Shown here piece by piece: positions 1 through 9,400 of a stretch of 64,000 bases of DNA. The notes under the pieces are model-generated. The model did no database searches and was not told the DNA's origin. It saw only the letters and a program-made list of their open reading frames with translations. The translations under genes were made by a program, and so were the position numbers. Position 1 is the stretch's first letter. Every line of letters starts with the position of its first letter. The DNA is taken from assembly GCA_964451325.1 (NCBI GenBank), contig CAYVHO010000003.1, forward strand, positions 124,001 to 188,000, given 5' to 3'. This stretch comes from JAADHI01 sp964451325. GTDB lineage: Bacteria; Nitrospirota; Nitrospiria; SBBL01; JAADHI01.

Positions 1-677
1 GCATTTTGTGGGGAAATCAGGCGAGTATCTTAGTTGGAGATTACCTCTACACACTCGCGCTTTGCCACGCGGTTCAGATGAACAGTTTTGAAAGTAATAC
101 GCTCTTGGCCACCACCTGTTTGCGTATGGCTGAAGGCGAAACCCTGCAACTCTCCCACAACGGAAATCTCAAAATTAGCGAAGCAACCTATCTTGAGATT
201 ATCGAGCAGAAAACCGCCATGCTCATCTCGGCCTGTTGTCGGCTTGGCGCAATTATTGCCAAAGCTTCAGAAGAAAAAAAAGAAGCCCTCGGCCAGTTTG
301 GCAAAAATATCGGCATTGCGTTTCAAGTTGCAGATGACACACTAGACTATGTGGCAGACGGAAAACGCCTGGGAAAATCTCTCGGAGAAGATCTAAAAGA
401 AGGGAAAGTTACGCTTCCGCTACTGCATTTGTTAAAACATTGTAAAAAAGAAGACCGGGATTGGCTCAATAAAATCATGGATTCTGAAAATTTCGATCAA
501 GATAATCTCAGCAAAGTCATTGCCTTGATGCAATCTCACGGCTCCATTGATTATGCCCTCAAACAAGCACAAGGTTACGCAAACGAGGCAAAATCAGTCT
601 TGTCTATTTTTCCCGATTCCCCGCAACGCCAGGACTTGATGACCATTGCAGACTACGTTGTGCATAGAGACCACTAA
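1..677 (+). CDS. Polyprenyl (octaprenyl/farnesyl-type) diphosphate synthase, 5'-truncated by window edge
   Basis: C-terminal two thirds of a trans-isoprenyl diphosphate synthase, which condenses isopentenyl diphosphate onto an allylic diphosphate to make quinone or lipid-carrier side chains in the cytoplasm. The reading frame is open to the left edge, so the roughly 100 N-terminal residues with the first Asp-rich motif lie outside. Visible family features are WGNQASILVGDYLYT (the conserved 'GNkaSvLvGDyL' helix), the second Asp-rich motif DDTLD, and the following G-K-x-x-GEDLKEGKVTLPLL block that is typical of octaprenyl/heptaprenyl synthases. The TTG at 6 is not a believable start because it falls inside a conserved helix. 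It converges with clpS. Chain length specificity cannot be decided without the N-terminus. Confidence 0.88.
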   Translation, partial: ILWGNQASILVGDYLYTLALCHAVQMNSFESNTLLATTCLRMAEGETLQLSHNGNLKISEATYLEIIEQKTAMLISACCRLGAIIAKASEEKKEALGQFGKNIGIAFQVADDTLDYVADGKRLGKSLGEDLKEGKVTLPLLHLLKHCKKEDRDWLNKIMDSENFDQDNLSKVIALMQSHGSIDYALKQAQGYANEAKSVLSIFPDSPQRQDLMTIADYVVHRDH

Positions 678-710
678 AACCCTTCGTTTCAAATCACTGC
701 GATCACAAGA

Positions 711-1004
711 CTAGCCGGGAATGACTTCGACACTCAGCGAGATTTCTCGTAATATCGTCGCCACACGATCACAGACCTCCACAGCACCTTCAAAACAGAC
801 CGCTTTCCCTTGGGTATGGATCTCCACCGTAATTTCGAAAGCCGCTTGAAGCGCCGCCCCTGTCGCTTTTTGGATTTGAACGATCACTTCATCAAAGGAA
901 TGCACTTCGTCATTAAAAATAATGACCTGCCAAGGAATGGCTTCTTCAGTCGCCTCGTCGGTTGTGGTCAAAATGTCGGGGCGATCAAGGACGTCCGGAC
1001 TCAT
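711..1004 (-). CDS. clpS: ATP-dependent Clp protease adaptor ClpS
   Basis: 97 residues, the usual ClpS size. ClpS binds the N-terminal domain of ClpA and delivers N-degron substrates to ClpAP. The core begins at PWQVIIFNDEVHSFDEVI (residues ~24-41), where the Asn-Asp-Glu pocket recognises N-terminal hydrophobic residues. It continues with the A..A....H..G.A.cf.G..E.a helix region and ends VEVIPG. The start ATG overlaps the stop of the upstream DUF255 gene in an ATGA (1004-1001), so translation is probably coupled. No clpA is present next to it in this window. Family assignment is secure. Confidence 0.92.
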   Translation of the reverse strand: MSPDVLDRPDILTTTDEATEEAIPWQVIIFNDEVHSFDEVIVQIQKATGAALQAAFEITVEIHTQGKAVCFEGAVEVCDRVATILREISLSVEVIPG

Positions 1005-3079
1005 GACACACTCGATATTGGAAACAAGATTTTTTGAATGTCATCCCACTCCGTAAACAAGGGAGAACAGCTGAACTTGTGGCAGACGCAAACCGACACA
1101 GCGGCATTGACGTTTTCAAGGTTTATCCCCGATTTTTGTGTCATCCAGCGCCGTGCTTCTGGAACATCATTAAAGGAGATGAGCTTATTCGGAAGAAACC
1201 CCTGATGGATTTTAGAAAGCAGGGCTTCTGCTTTAAGCCCGCTCACATCTCCAATCACATGTACTTCTTTTGGAGGCCTCAAATAAAAATCAGCCGCCAC
1301 AATAAAAGAACCTAGTGCAAATGGATTTGCATCCATTTCCTGGGCAAAGCACAAGAGTGTTATTTCGGCCCGGTCGAAATAATGCTTTTCCCCCGTCAAA
1401 TAAAAGAGCCGCAGGAGCACTTTGGCTGCAACGGCATTTCCAGATGGGATGGAATGATCGAAACAAGGACGCATGCGATCAATCAGTACCTCATGATCGT
1501 GCGAAGTAAAAAAGAAGCCCCCTTTTTCTGCGTCCCAAAATCGCTCGAGTAAGTTATCCACCAGGGTCTGTGCAATCTCCAGATATTTTGCGCCGCCCCC
1601 TGCTTCATAAAGATCCAGTAACACATCGGCAAGCAGGGTAAAATCATCCAAATACGCATCAAATTTTGCCACACCATCCTTAAAACAATGCCGCAGCCGC
1701 CCATCAACATAAAGAGATTTCAGGATAAAATCGGCTGCCGAAAGTGCCGCATCCAAATAAGATCTCTCGCGTGTGACTTGATAGCCTGAGACAAAAGCCC
1801 CGATCATCAGACTATTCCAAGAGGTCAATATTTTTTCATCCCGAAAAGGTTTGGAACGTTTTTCCCGTGCTGCATAGAGTTTTTCCTTTGCAGATCTTAA
1901 GACCTCTGTCACGGCGGGCACACTGGCCCCGATTTGATCGGCCAATTGTCTAAGGGAGGCCTTGCAATGGGGGATGCTTTTGCCTTCAAAGTTTCCGGCT
2001 GCCGTAATCCCAAGATGTTGACAGACGATTTGTGCCGTATCCTGATCAAGTATCGCCTCAATTTCTTCGGGAGACCAGGTATAGTAGCTACCCTCACCCC
2101 CCTCAGTGTCCGCGTCTTGTGCGGCGTAAAACCCGCCTTCTTTGTCTTTCATTTCCCGGAGCACATATTCCAGAATTTCTATGCCAATTCCCCTAAAAAA
2201 GACATCCTGCGTAGCTTGATATGTTAAAAAATAGAGTCGGGCTAACTGGGCATTATCGTAGAGCATCTTTTCGAAATGCGGCACTTGCCAGGCTTCGTCT
2301 ACACTATAACGATGAAAACCACCCCCCACTTGATCATAAACACCGCCGTAGGCCATATTTTTCAAACTGTGGCTTACCATCTTCAAAAAATGGGTTTTGC
2401 CACTTTTTTGATATTCATGCAGAAAAAGGGTCAGAGCGGGTGTGCTCGGAAACTTGGGTGCAGCACCAAAACCGCCATGGGCAACGTCAAAAATTTTCTT
2501 CAGTCGCTCCGTCGTGGTCTGCAAAATATTAACATCAAGTTCACTTTTTGAGCCCTCACGTTTTACGCGACGCAGGGCATTTTCCACATCGGACGTTGCA
2601 CGTATGATGTCTTGAGGTCGCGATTGATAGGCCTCCGAGAGGGCCAAAAGGATTTTTGGAAAACCCGGGAGTTGATAACGATCTTCGGGGGGAAAGTAAG
2701 TCCCGCCGTGAAATGGCACTTTCTCAGCACTCATAAACATCGTCAAAGGCCAGCCCCCGCCACGTTTGATAAAACATTGCACCGCATTCTGGTAGACCTG
2801 ATCTAGATCGGGCCGCTCCTCGCGATCCACCTTGATATTGACAAAGTGCGTATTCATGATTTGTGCAATCGTTTCATCTTCAAAAGATTCGTGTGCCATG
2901 ACATGACACCAATGGCAAGCAGAATAACCAATCGAAAGCAGGATAGGTTTCCCTGTTCGTTTCGCTTGCTCAAATGCCTCAGGGCCCCAGGGATACCAGT
3001 CCACTGGATTGTGGGCATGTTGTAGCAGATACGGGCTGGTCTCGTGGATTAGACGGTTTGTGTGCACTTCTTTTGGCAT
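1001..3079 (-). CDS. DUF255 / YyaL-type thioredoxin-fold protein with six-hairpin glycosidase-like domain
   Basis: 692-residue member of the widespread YyaL/SPATA20 family. Residues ~6-165 form the thioredoxin-like DUF255 domain, opening NRLIHETSPYLLQHAHNPVDW and carrying the CHWC redox motif in GYSACHWCHVMAHESFED. The rest matches the alpha/alpha-toroid (N-acylglucosamine epimerase/six-hairpin) region, including KFPSTP, GGGFHRYSVDEAW and HFEKMLYDNAQL. No signal peptide, so cytoplasmic. The biochemical role is not established in the family. It shares a 4-nt overlap with clpS, which suggests one transcript. No clear Shine-Dalgarno precedes the ATG at 3079. Confidence 0.9.
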   Translation of the reverse strand: MPKEVHTNRLIHETSPYLLQHAHNPVDWYPWGPEAFEQAKRTGKPILLSIGYSACHWCHVMAHESFEDETIAQIMNTHFVNIKVDREERPDLDQVYQNAVQCFIKRGGGWPLTMFMSAEKVPFHGGTYFPPEDRYQLPGFPKILLALSEAYQSRPQDIIRATSDVENALRRVKREGSKSELDVNILQTTTERLKKIFDVAHGGFGAAPKFPSTPALTLFLHEYQKSGKTHFLKMVSHSLKNMAYGGVYDQVGGGFHRYSVDEAWQVPHFEKMLYDNAQLARLYFLTYQATQDVFFRGIGIEILEYVLREMKDKEGGFYAAQDADTEGGEGSYYTWSPEEIEAILDQDTAQIVCQHLGITAAGNFEGKSIPHCKASLRQLADQIGASVPAVTEVLRSAKEKLYAAREKRSKPFRDEKILTSWNSLMIGAFVSGYQVTRERSYLDAALSAADFILKSLYVDGRLRHCFKDGVAKFDAYLDDFTLLADVLLDLYEAGGGAKYLEIAQTLVDNLLERFWDAEKGGFFFTSHDHEVLIDRMRPCFDHSIPSGNAVAAKVLLRLFYLTGEKHYFDRAEITLLCFAQEMDANPFALGSFIVAADFYLRPPKEVHVIGDVSGLKAEALLSKIHQGFLPNKLISFNDVPEARRWMTQKSGINLENVNAAVSVCVCHKFSCSPLFTEWDDIQKILFPISSVS

Positions 3080-3200
3080 GAGTGTTTTTGTCGTGATAAG
3101 GGGTTTAAATCATTCCAAACTTCGTAACACATAGTAAGGGGCTTGATTCCGCTTTGTAAACAAATAATCTAAAGAGCCTCAATTCCAATTCCCCTTTAAA

Positions 3201-3230
3201 TTGACATTCTGATTGCCCTTAGGCTACTAT
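3201..3230 (+). promoter_or_regulatory. Sigma70-type promoter for the Mrp ATPase gene
   Basis: TTGACA at 3201-3206 and TACTAT at 3225-3230, separated by 18 bp. It lies about 25 bp before the ATG at 3256, in the divergent spacer between the DUF255 gene and the Mrp gene. Read from sequence only; a TATATT three bases further downstream is an alternative -10 but is spaced too widely. Confidence 0.55.
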
Positions 3231-3255
3231 ATTTTCCTTTTTACGGAGTTTGTTC

Positions 3256-4158
3256 ATGAAGCCAGAGAAAGACCTTAAGAGCATCCTAAAAAACCTGGAA
3301 TACCGCGACGATGCACAAGTTCAGAAACAGCTTGTTGACCAGTCAATCGACCTCAAAATTCGAATGGGACGCATCAAACGAAAGATTGTCGTGATGAGCG
3401 GAAAAGGCGGTGTCGGCAAAAGCATGACCACTGCGAACCTGGCCTTAGCGTTTGCCAGAGCGGGTCATAAAGTAGGCGTACTGGATGTTGATCTCAACGG
3501 CCCCTGTATCCCCAAAATGCTGGGAGTTCAGGGCAAATTTGAAATCACAGAAGATGGGGCTCTCCCACCCCTCGGCCCCTACGGGATGAAAATTGCTTCG
3601 ATGGAGTTCCTGCTCAAGCAGGAAGACACGCCCGTGCAATGGAAAGGCCCCATGGAACTTTCCCCTGTCTGGCTCGGCCTCATGGAAATGAATGTGATTC
3701 GGGAGCTCTTGGCCGATATTGCCTGGGGAGAATTGGATTACCTCTTCACGGACTTGCCCCCCGGAGCAGCAGCAGATAAACCTCCAGTAATTGCAGGATT
3801 TATTCCTGAGTTGGACGGTGCCGTCGTTGTGGCCACGCCTTCTGAAGTGACCAAAACGGTTGTCAGAAAATCCATCCATTATGCGAGAGGTGCAGGCATT
3901 CCGATGTTGGGCCTGATCGAAAATATGAGTGGCGCAATCTGTCCTGAATGCAGTACGACTGTTACCCTCTACGAAGGCGGGTGCACAGATATTTGCGCGG
4001 AGATGGATTTGCCGCTCCTGGGAAAAGTACCCTTTGATCAGAAATTGGCCAATGCCTGTGATCGAGGGATTCCATTGGACGCAGAACACCCTATCTCTAA
4101 AAATTTTAGCGACATCGCAAGCCATTTGCACAATTTTTTAGAATCGAAAAAATATTAA
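3256..4158 (+). CDS. Mrp/NBP35-family P-loop ATPase (iron-sulfur cluster carrier)
   Basis: 300 residues. Carries the deviant Walker A GKGGVGKS (residues ~45-52) of the MinD/Mrp class, the DVDLNGPCIPKMLG switch region, DYLFTDLPPGAA, and ENMSG followed by a CxxC pair in AICPECSTT. In the family this cysteine pair binds a [4Fe-4S] cluster at the dimer interface for transfer to apo-proteins. An in-frame TTG occurs at 3250, but the ACGGAG Shine-Dalgarno (3242-3247) is correctly spaced for the ATG at 3256. The next gene starts 27 bp downstream and encodes a cysteine-rich PCP_red protein, so a shared metal/cofactor role is plausible but inferred. Confidence 0.9.
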   Translation: MKPEKDLKSILKNLEYRDDAQVQKQLVDQSIDLKIRMGRIKRKIVVMSGKGGVGKSMTTANLALAFARAGHKVGVLDVDLNGPCIPKMLGVQGKFEITEDGALPPLGPYGMKIASMEFLLKQEDTPVQWKGPMELSPVWLGLMEMNVIRELLADIAWGELDYLFTDLPPGAAADKPPVIAGFIPELDGAVVVATPSEVTKTVVRKSIHYARGAGIPMLGLIENMSGAICPECSTTVTLYEGGCTDICAEMDLPLLGKVPFDQKLANACDRGIPLDAEHPISKNFSDIASHLHNFLESKKY

Positions 4159-4185
4159 AACCTATCTCGCAATACGGAGGACGAT

Positions 4186-4911
4186 ATGAAATTTGTCTGC
4201 ATGAAATGTGAAAGTTTTATGAGTTTCAACAATGTCCAGACACCCGGAGAACAATCCCTGGGCGTGACCTTTACCTGTCCGACCTGTGAAATGCAAGTGG
4301 CGATGGTGACCAATGCCGGTGAAACCGCAATGGTTCAGTCTTTGGGCGTTCAGCTCGGCGGGAGGACCGCTCCGGCAACTCCCATGGAGTTAACCCGTAA
4401 CAGCCTGAAAGAAACACCCGAAATGGCCGAATCCAAAACGCCCTCTGCGACGGCCCAACAAGCCATGTTAAAAGCAGAAACCACCAAGACAGAACAAGGC
4501 GAAGGCGGGGGCTGCCCTTTTTCAAGTATGGTCGCACAAATGGGTGGCACGGCCACCGGAGAGACAGAAAAGAGTGCACCCGCCACAGCATCCTGGTCTG
4601 AGACCGCCGAAAGTCGTTTAGAGGGTGTACCCTCCTTTATGCGTCCCATGATTAAAATGGGGGTCGAAAGTTATGCCCAGAAAAACGGGATCTCAGTCAT
4701 CACACCGGAAGTCATGGATGCATCTAAAAATGACCCAGGCGATATTCGTTGGTCGAAAGGTGCCGAAGCGCGTCTTGACAATATCCCCTCTTTTGTCCGT
4801 CCCATGGCGAAAAAAGAGATCGAACGCATCGCCAAAGAACGCGGTGAAACAGAAATTACAGACGCGATGATGGAAGAATCCAAAGAGAAATTTATGGGGA
4901 TGGGTTATTAA
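4186..4911 (+). CDS. Zinc-ribbon protein with two PCP_red (protochlorophyllide-reductase 57 kDa-type) domains
   Basis: 241 residues. Cys5-x2-Cys8 and Cys31-x2-Cys34 form an N-terminal zinc-ribbon or rubredoxin-like knuckle. A low-complexity Ala/Thr/Glu linker follows, with a Gly-Gly-Gly-Cys-Pro patch near residue 105. Two tandem copies of the PCP_red module come next (about 137-180 and 189-236), each with the pattern W-x3-A-E-x-R-L-x2-[IV]-P-S-F-[MV]-R-P-M...I-T-x2-[VM]-M. PCP_red is known from the C-terminus of light-independent protochlorophyllide reductase BchB and from stand-alone proteins of unknown role. No photosynthesis genes are seen here, so a chlorophyll function should not be assumed. 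Strong Shine-Dalgarno GGAGGA precedes the ATG. It is co-directional with the Mrp gene and the next gene. Confidence 0.8.
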   Translation: MKFVCMKCESFMSFNNVQTPGEQSLGVTFTCPTCEMQVAMVTNAGETAMVQSLGVQLGGRTAPATPMELTRNSLKETPEMAESKTPSATAQQAMLKAETTKTEQGEGGGCPFSSMVAQMGGTATGETEKSAPATASWSETAESRLEGVPSFMRPMIKMGVESYAQKNGISVITPEVMDASKNDPGDIRWSKGAEARLDNIPSFVRPMAKKEIERIAKERGETEITDAMMEESKEKFMGMGY

Positions 4912-4981
4912 TCGCGAAGCAAAACCTGAGGCGCAAGCCTTCATTGCCGCGCTTGAAGACGAAATTTCAAACCATGAAGCG

Positions 4982-5620
4982 GTGCATCACCCCTTTCTCA
5001 AGCGCTTCAGCACTGAGAAGCTGAGCCAGGAGCAACTACAAACCTTCGCGCTCCAGCATTACCAGCTCGTCAAAATTTTCGTCAACTACATGACCAACGT
5101 ATTGCCAAAAATACCTGACAGAGACGCAGCGGATCTTTTTCGGAAAGTGTTTGATGATGAATTTGGTCAACACACCATCTTCAGAAGCCATCCCGCCCTC
5201 TACCGCAACTGCTTAAAAGCCTTGGGTTTGCCCGATGATGCCTGGGGACGTGTCAAACCGCTTCCCGAAGTCAGGCAATATATTGAGGCCCACCTTCAGT
5301 TGACACGGGATGCAGATTTCCTCATCGGCTTAGGGGCCGTGGGCCCCGCCCACGAATTTGCAATTCCCACCATGTTTGACTACATCCTGCCAGGTTTGCA
5401 AAACAACAGCGCCCTAACAGATGAGGATGTGGAATACTTCTCTATGCATATAATCGAAGACAAAGAACACGCTGTCGTCTTCAACAAGCTTATCGTGAGA
5501 CATGTTGAAACAGAAGCAGGACAAACTCTCTTGCGTGATGGGGCCATGCAATCACTTGCCTACCGTAAAAAGTTCTGGGATGGCCTTGAAGGGGCCGTGT
5601 TCGGAAATAACGCGTCATAA
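4982..5620 (+). CDS. Haem-oxygenase-like (TENA/PqqC/CADD-type) metalloenzyme; true start uncertain
   Basis: 212 residues from the only canonical in-frame start, GTG at 4982. The fold signature is clear: HHPFL at the N-terminus, an all-helical body, AHEFAIPTMFDYILPGL, and H-x3-D-x2-H in MHIIEDKEHAVVF. This metal-ligand spacing fits haem-oxygenase-like diiron oxidases. Homologues carry about 20 residues before HHPFL, and here codons 4913-4981 do encode a fitting helix (ALEDEISNHEAV). However, between the in-frame TGA at 4868 and 4982 there is no ATG, GTG or TTG, only ATT codons (4907, 4943, 4964). Translation may therefore begin at ATT 4907, overlapping the upstream stop, or arise by a +1 frameshift from the PCP_red gene. 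A sequencing error is also possible. Substrate unknown. Confidence 0.78.
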   Translation: MHHPFLKRFSTEKLSQEQLQTFALQHYQLVKIFVNYMTNVLPKIPDRDAADLFRKVFDDEFGQHTIFRSHPALYRNCLKALGLPDDAWGRVKPLPEVRQYIEAHLQLTRDADFLIGLGAVGPAHEFAIPTMFDYILPGLQNNSALTDEDVEYFSMHIIEDKEHAVVFNKLIVRHVETEAGQTLLRDGAMQSLAYRKKFWDGLEGAVFGNNAS

Positions 5621-5621
5621 A

Positions 5622-5651
5622 CCTGTGTTCCCGCGAAAGCGGGAACACAGG
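5622..5651. repeat. Perfect 13-bp stem with GAAA tetraloop (terminator-like palindrome)
   Basis: CCTGTGTTCCCGC, loop GAAA, then the exact reverse complement. It begins 2 bp after the stop of the haem-oxygenase-like gene and before the convergent tRNA-Cys. No T-run follows directly on either strand, so it may be an mRNA 3'-end stabiliser or a dispersed palindrome rather than a classic terminator. Confidence 0.65.
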
Positions 5652-5686
5652 GCCATCCAACATCATTTTAAAAAATTAAAGAAAAT

Positions 5687-5762
5687 TGGAGGCGGCGAGC
5701 GGAGTCGAACCGCTGAATGACAGTTTTGCAGACTGCTCCCTTAACCACTTGGGTACGCCGCC
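5687..5762 (-). tRNA. tRNA-Cys (GCA)
   Basis: Read on the minus strand: acceptor GGCGGCG (5762-5756) pairs with CGCCGCC (5697-5691). The anticodon stem-loop has the loop CTGCAAA, giving anticodon GCA. The T-arm is GGTTCGACTCC. The discriminator base is U (5690), normal for tRNA-Cys, and the 3' CCA is encoded (5689-5687). Confidence 0.95.
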
Positions 5763-5814
5763 GATAGTTTTTTTCAAAAAATTGAGCAGATAGGGATTGT
5801 CTTTCTTAAGTAGG

Positions 5815-6123
5815 TCACTCTTTGAGGGGCGCGTATGGGTCTCTCGGGTTGGTTGCGACCACTTTTCCATTGCTAAAAACAATCACACGTGTATCAGGGT
5901 AGAGATGTGTTTTCATCACCGAGCCTTGTTCATGATAGATCCAGACTTCCCTTGTTTCCTTGTTTGGCATCCAGCGCCGATGAAAACCATCGGGCTTTCC
6001 CAGCGCTTTTTCGATCGTTTCTTGTGTGGCTCCTGTAAGCACATTTCCTGAGCGGCTACAGCCCACCATCGTCAAAGAAATCCAGAGAAAAACCAGAAAC
6101 CAGGGAAATCGAAAGCCTTTCAT
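5815..6123 (-). CDS. Small outer-membrane-type lipoprotein, SmpA/BamE-like size
   Basis: About 102 residues from the ATG at 6123. It has a signal peptide rich in Phe/Trp/Leu (MKGFRFPWFLVFLWISLTMVGC) ending in lipobox TMVGC, so the mature protein should be lipid-anchored at Cys22. The remainder contains TGATQETIEKALGKPDGFHRRW, reminiscent of the helix-turn-strand 'Gxs..ev...lG.Pd' start of SmpA/BamE-like domains, then strands with REVWIYHEQG. An upstream extension to 6183 exists but lacks a signal-peptide logic. It sits between tRNA-Cys and tRNA-Asn on the same strand. Function not known; the BamE resemblance is weak. Confidence 0.7.
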   Translation of the reverse strand: MKGFRFPWFLVFLWISLTMVGCSRSGNVLTGATQETIEKALGKPDGFHRRWMPNKETREVWIYHEQGSVMKTHLYPDTRVIVFSNGKVVATNPRDPYAPLKE

Positions 6124-6249
6124 CAATACAAGCCCTTTCAAGTTTGGAGGGGGATTGTATCTTGATTCACAAAATAATGTCAATCAAAGGAGCAGCCCGG
6201 ACTCAATAAAAAAGGCCGTTTCCCTCACCGGAAAACAGCCTTCGTTAAA

Positions 6250-6324
6250 TGGCTCCCCAGGCCGGATTCGAACCAGCGACAAGACGGTTAACAGCCGTCT
6301 GCTCTGCCACTGAGCTACTGGGGA
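6250..6324 (-). tRNA. tRNA-Asn (GTT)
   Basis: Minus strand: acceptor TCCCCAG (6324-6318) pairs with CTGGGGA (6260-6254). D-arm AGCTCAGTGGCAGAGC, anticodon arm GACGG-CTGTTAA-CCGTC giving anticodon GTT, and T-arm GGTTCGAATCC. Discriminator G at 6253 and encoded CCA at 6252-6250. Confidence 0.95.
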
Positions 6325-6458
6325 ATGTCGGAGGATTTTATCGGCCCAGACCTTGAAAGTCAAGAAACAGACCTGAAAATTAAAAAAGGAAGAGAAGATA
6401 GCCGAGTGCCTGATCCTTTGTTACAATAAGAAATCATGTAATTAGGGGATATAAACGA

Positions 6459-9400
6459 ATGTCAGAACAAATCAAATCAATATTACAGGAACGTATCTTG
6501 GTTATGGATGGTGCAATGGGCACCATGATCCAAGCCCGAGCACTCAGCGATGACGATTTTGGCGGTGCCGAGCTTGAAGGCTGTAACGAAAACCTCAACA
6601 TAACCCGTCCCGATGTCATTCAGTCCATCCACGAAATTTATTTCGACGCGGGCTCGGACATTGTCGAAACCAATACCTTTGGCGGAGCAGGCATTGTCTT
6701 GGCCGAGTACGGGCTTGAAAACAAGGTCTTGGAAATCAATCGATACGGTGCGCAAATCGCACGAACAGCCGCCGAAAAGTTTTCGACTCCTGAACGTCCG
6801 CGTTTTGTCGCAGGGTCGATGGGGCCCACAACAAAAGCCATTACTGTCACGGGCGGTGTCACATTTGATCAATTGCTCAGCGATTTTGAACTACAAGCCC
6901 AAGGCTTGATTGAAGGCGGTGTGGATCTGCTGCTCCTCGAAACCGCACAAGACACGCTCAACCTCAAGGCTGGCGTCATTGGCATATGCAAGGCACAAAA
7001 ATCCCTCGGAACGACGATCCCCATTATGGTTTCAGCAACCATTGAACCCACAGGCACGATGTTGGCTGGCCAGGGCGTTGAGGCCCTTTACACCGCGCTG
7101 GAACATTTCCCCCTACTTTCCATTGGCTTGAATTGTGCGACGGGCCCTGAATTTATGACCGATCATATTCGTGCGCTTTCCGAGATGGCCGCTTGTTTAG
7201 TCAGCGTTTACCCCAACGCGGGACTCCCCAACGAAGACGGCGAATACGAAGAAACACCCGAAGGGCTTGCAGAAAAGCTTCGCCGTTTTGTAGACGAAGG
7301 CTGGGTGAATATTATTGGCGGTTGCTGTGGCACTACGCCAGCGCATATTGCAGAAATCGCAAAGATGGTCGCAGGTCGTGGACCACGCATTGCAAAACCC
7401 ACAAAAAAAACGACGGTCTCGGGTATTGAATTTCTGCAAATCGAAGATGAGATGCGACCCATCATTGTTGGGGAGCGGACCAATGTGATCGGCAGTCGAA
7501 AGTTTAAACGCCTCATTGTCGAAGGCAAAATTGAAGAAGGCGCTGAAATTGGTCGCGCGCAAGTCAAGACGGGCGCACAGATCATTGATGTTTGTATGGC
7601 CAATCCTGACCGTGACGAAGTCGCCGATATTGATATTTTTATTCAAGAGCTTAATAAAAAAATAAAAGCCCCGATTATGATCGACTCAACCGACACCGAA
7701 GTCACCGAAGTCGCACTCAAACATTGTCAGGGCAAGTGCATTGTCAACTCAATCAATCTGGAAGAAGGCGAAAGCCGCTTTGAAGAAATCGTACCCCTAC
7801 TCAAAAAATATGGCGGCGCAATCGTCGTCGGATGTATTGACGAAGACCCCGATCAAGGCATGGGTGTGACCCGAGCGCGGAAAATGGAAATTTCCAAACG
7901 CTCCTATCAATTACTAACAGAAAAATATAGGATCGCCGCAGAAGATATTATTTTCGACCCCCTCGTTTTTCCGGTCGGTACCGGCGATAAAAACTACATT
8001 GGCTCAGCTGCAGAAACCATTGAAGGTATTCGCCTTATCAAAACCGCTTTTCCTGAAGTGAAAACCATACTGGGTATCAGCAACGTTTCTTTTGGTCTTC
8101 CACCTGCGGGTCGCGAAGTGCTCAACGCGGTTTTTCTCTATCATACGGTTCAAGCCGGACTCGACTACGCCATTGTGAATTCGGAAAAACTAGAACGTTA
8201 TCCCTCCATTCCCAAACACGAACGTGAACTTTCAGAAAATCTGCTTTTTTGGCGCGGCGATGATCCCGTCGGAGCCTTTGCCGCCCATTTTAAAACAAAA
8301 AAAGAAGTCCCCAAAAAAGACCGCCCCAAATTGCCCCTGGATGAACGACTGGGGATGTACATCGTAGAAGGTTCAAAAGACGGTCTGGTCGATGATTTGA
8401 ATTTAAAGCTCAAAGAAATGGCGGCACTCAATATTATCAACGGCCCACTCATGACCGGCATGGCTGAAGTTGGGCGGCTTTTTAATGCCAATGAACTGAT
8501 CGTTGCCGAGGTCTTGCAATCGGCCGAGGCCATGAAAGCTGCCGTACTTCACCTCGAACCTCTGATGGAAAAAGGAGACACCAGTAGTCGTGGTAAAATT
8601 ATTCTGGCGACCGTAAAGGGCGACGTACACGACATCGGAAAAAACCTGGTGGAAATTATCCTCTCCAATAACGGCTTTGAAGTTGTCAACTTAGGCATCA
8701 AAGTGCCCCCGGAAGCCCTGGTCAAAGCCGTGCGTGAAAACCAGCCCGACATGATTGGGCTTTCCGGTTTACTTGTTAAATCGGCACATCAAATGGTCAC
8801 GACGGCCAAAGACTTAAAACAGGCGGGGATTGATTTGCCCATTCTTGTCGGGGGCGCCGCCCTGACCCGACGTTTTACCACGCTAAAAATTGCGGGCTCG
8901 TATTCCGGGCCGGTGCTCTACGCAAAAGATGCCATGGATGGACTTTCTCTCGCCAATCAGCTTTCTGATCATTCCGAGCGCGACTTATTGCTTGAGCGCA
9001 TTCAAGTGGAAGCCGCAAAAATGGCCAAAGAGGCGGGAACAAAACAAAAAAAACCACTTCCATCAACAAAAACGGCTCCCGAAGCCCTGCACTCAAAAGT
9101 TCGTCGTGATGGTCCGATTCCAAAGGCACCCCATTTTGATCCCCATGTGACTCAAAATGGGCCACTTTCCAAAATTTTTTCGTTTATCAATCCCGCAATG
9201 CTTTATGGCAATCACTTGGGTTTAAAAGGTAATCTGGAGAAGCTGCGCGCCGAAGGCGACAAAAAGGCGGAAAAACTTTTTGAATCTGTTGAAGCCATGA
9301 AAAAAGAAGTGCTTGAAAAAAACAGCCTCAGTGCCCAGGGACTCTATCGCTATTTTCCTTGCCGGGCTGAGGGAAACAACCTCATGATATACGACCCGAA

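Noticed and set aside
6325..6458. Possible cobalamin or SAM riboswitch upstream of metH
   Set aside because: Only 134 bp, no B12-box-like element and no clear extended structure. Not enough for either riboswitch class.
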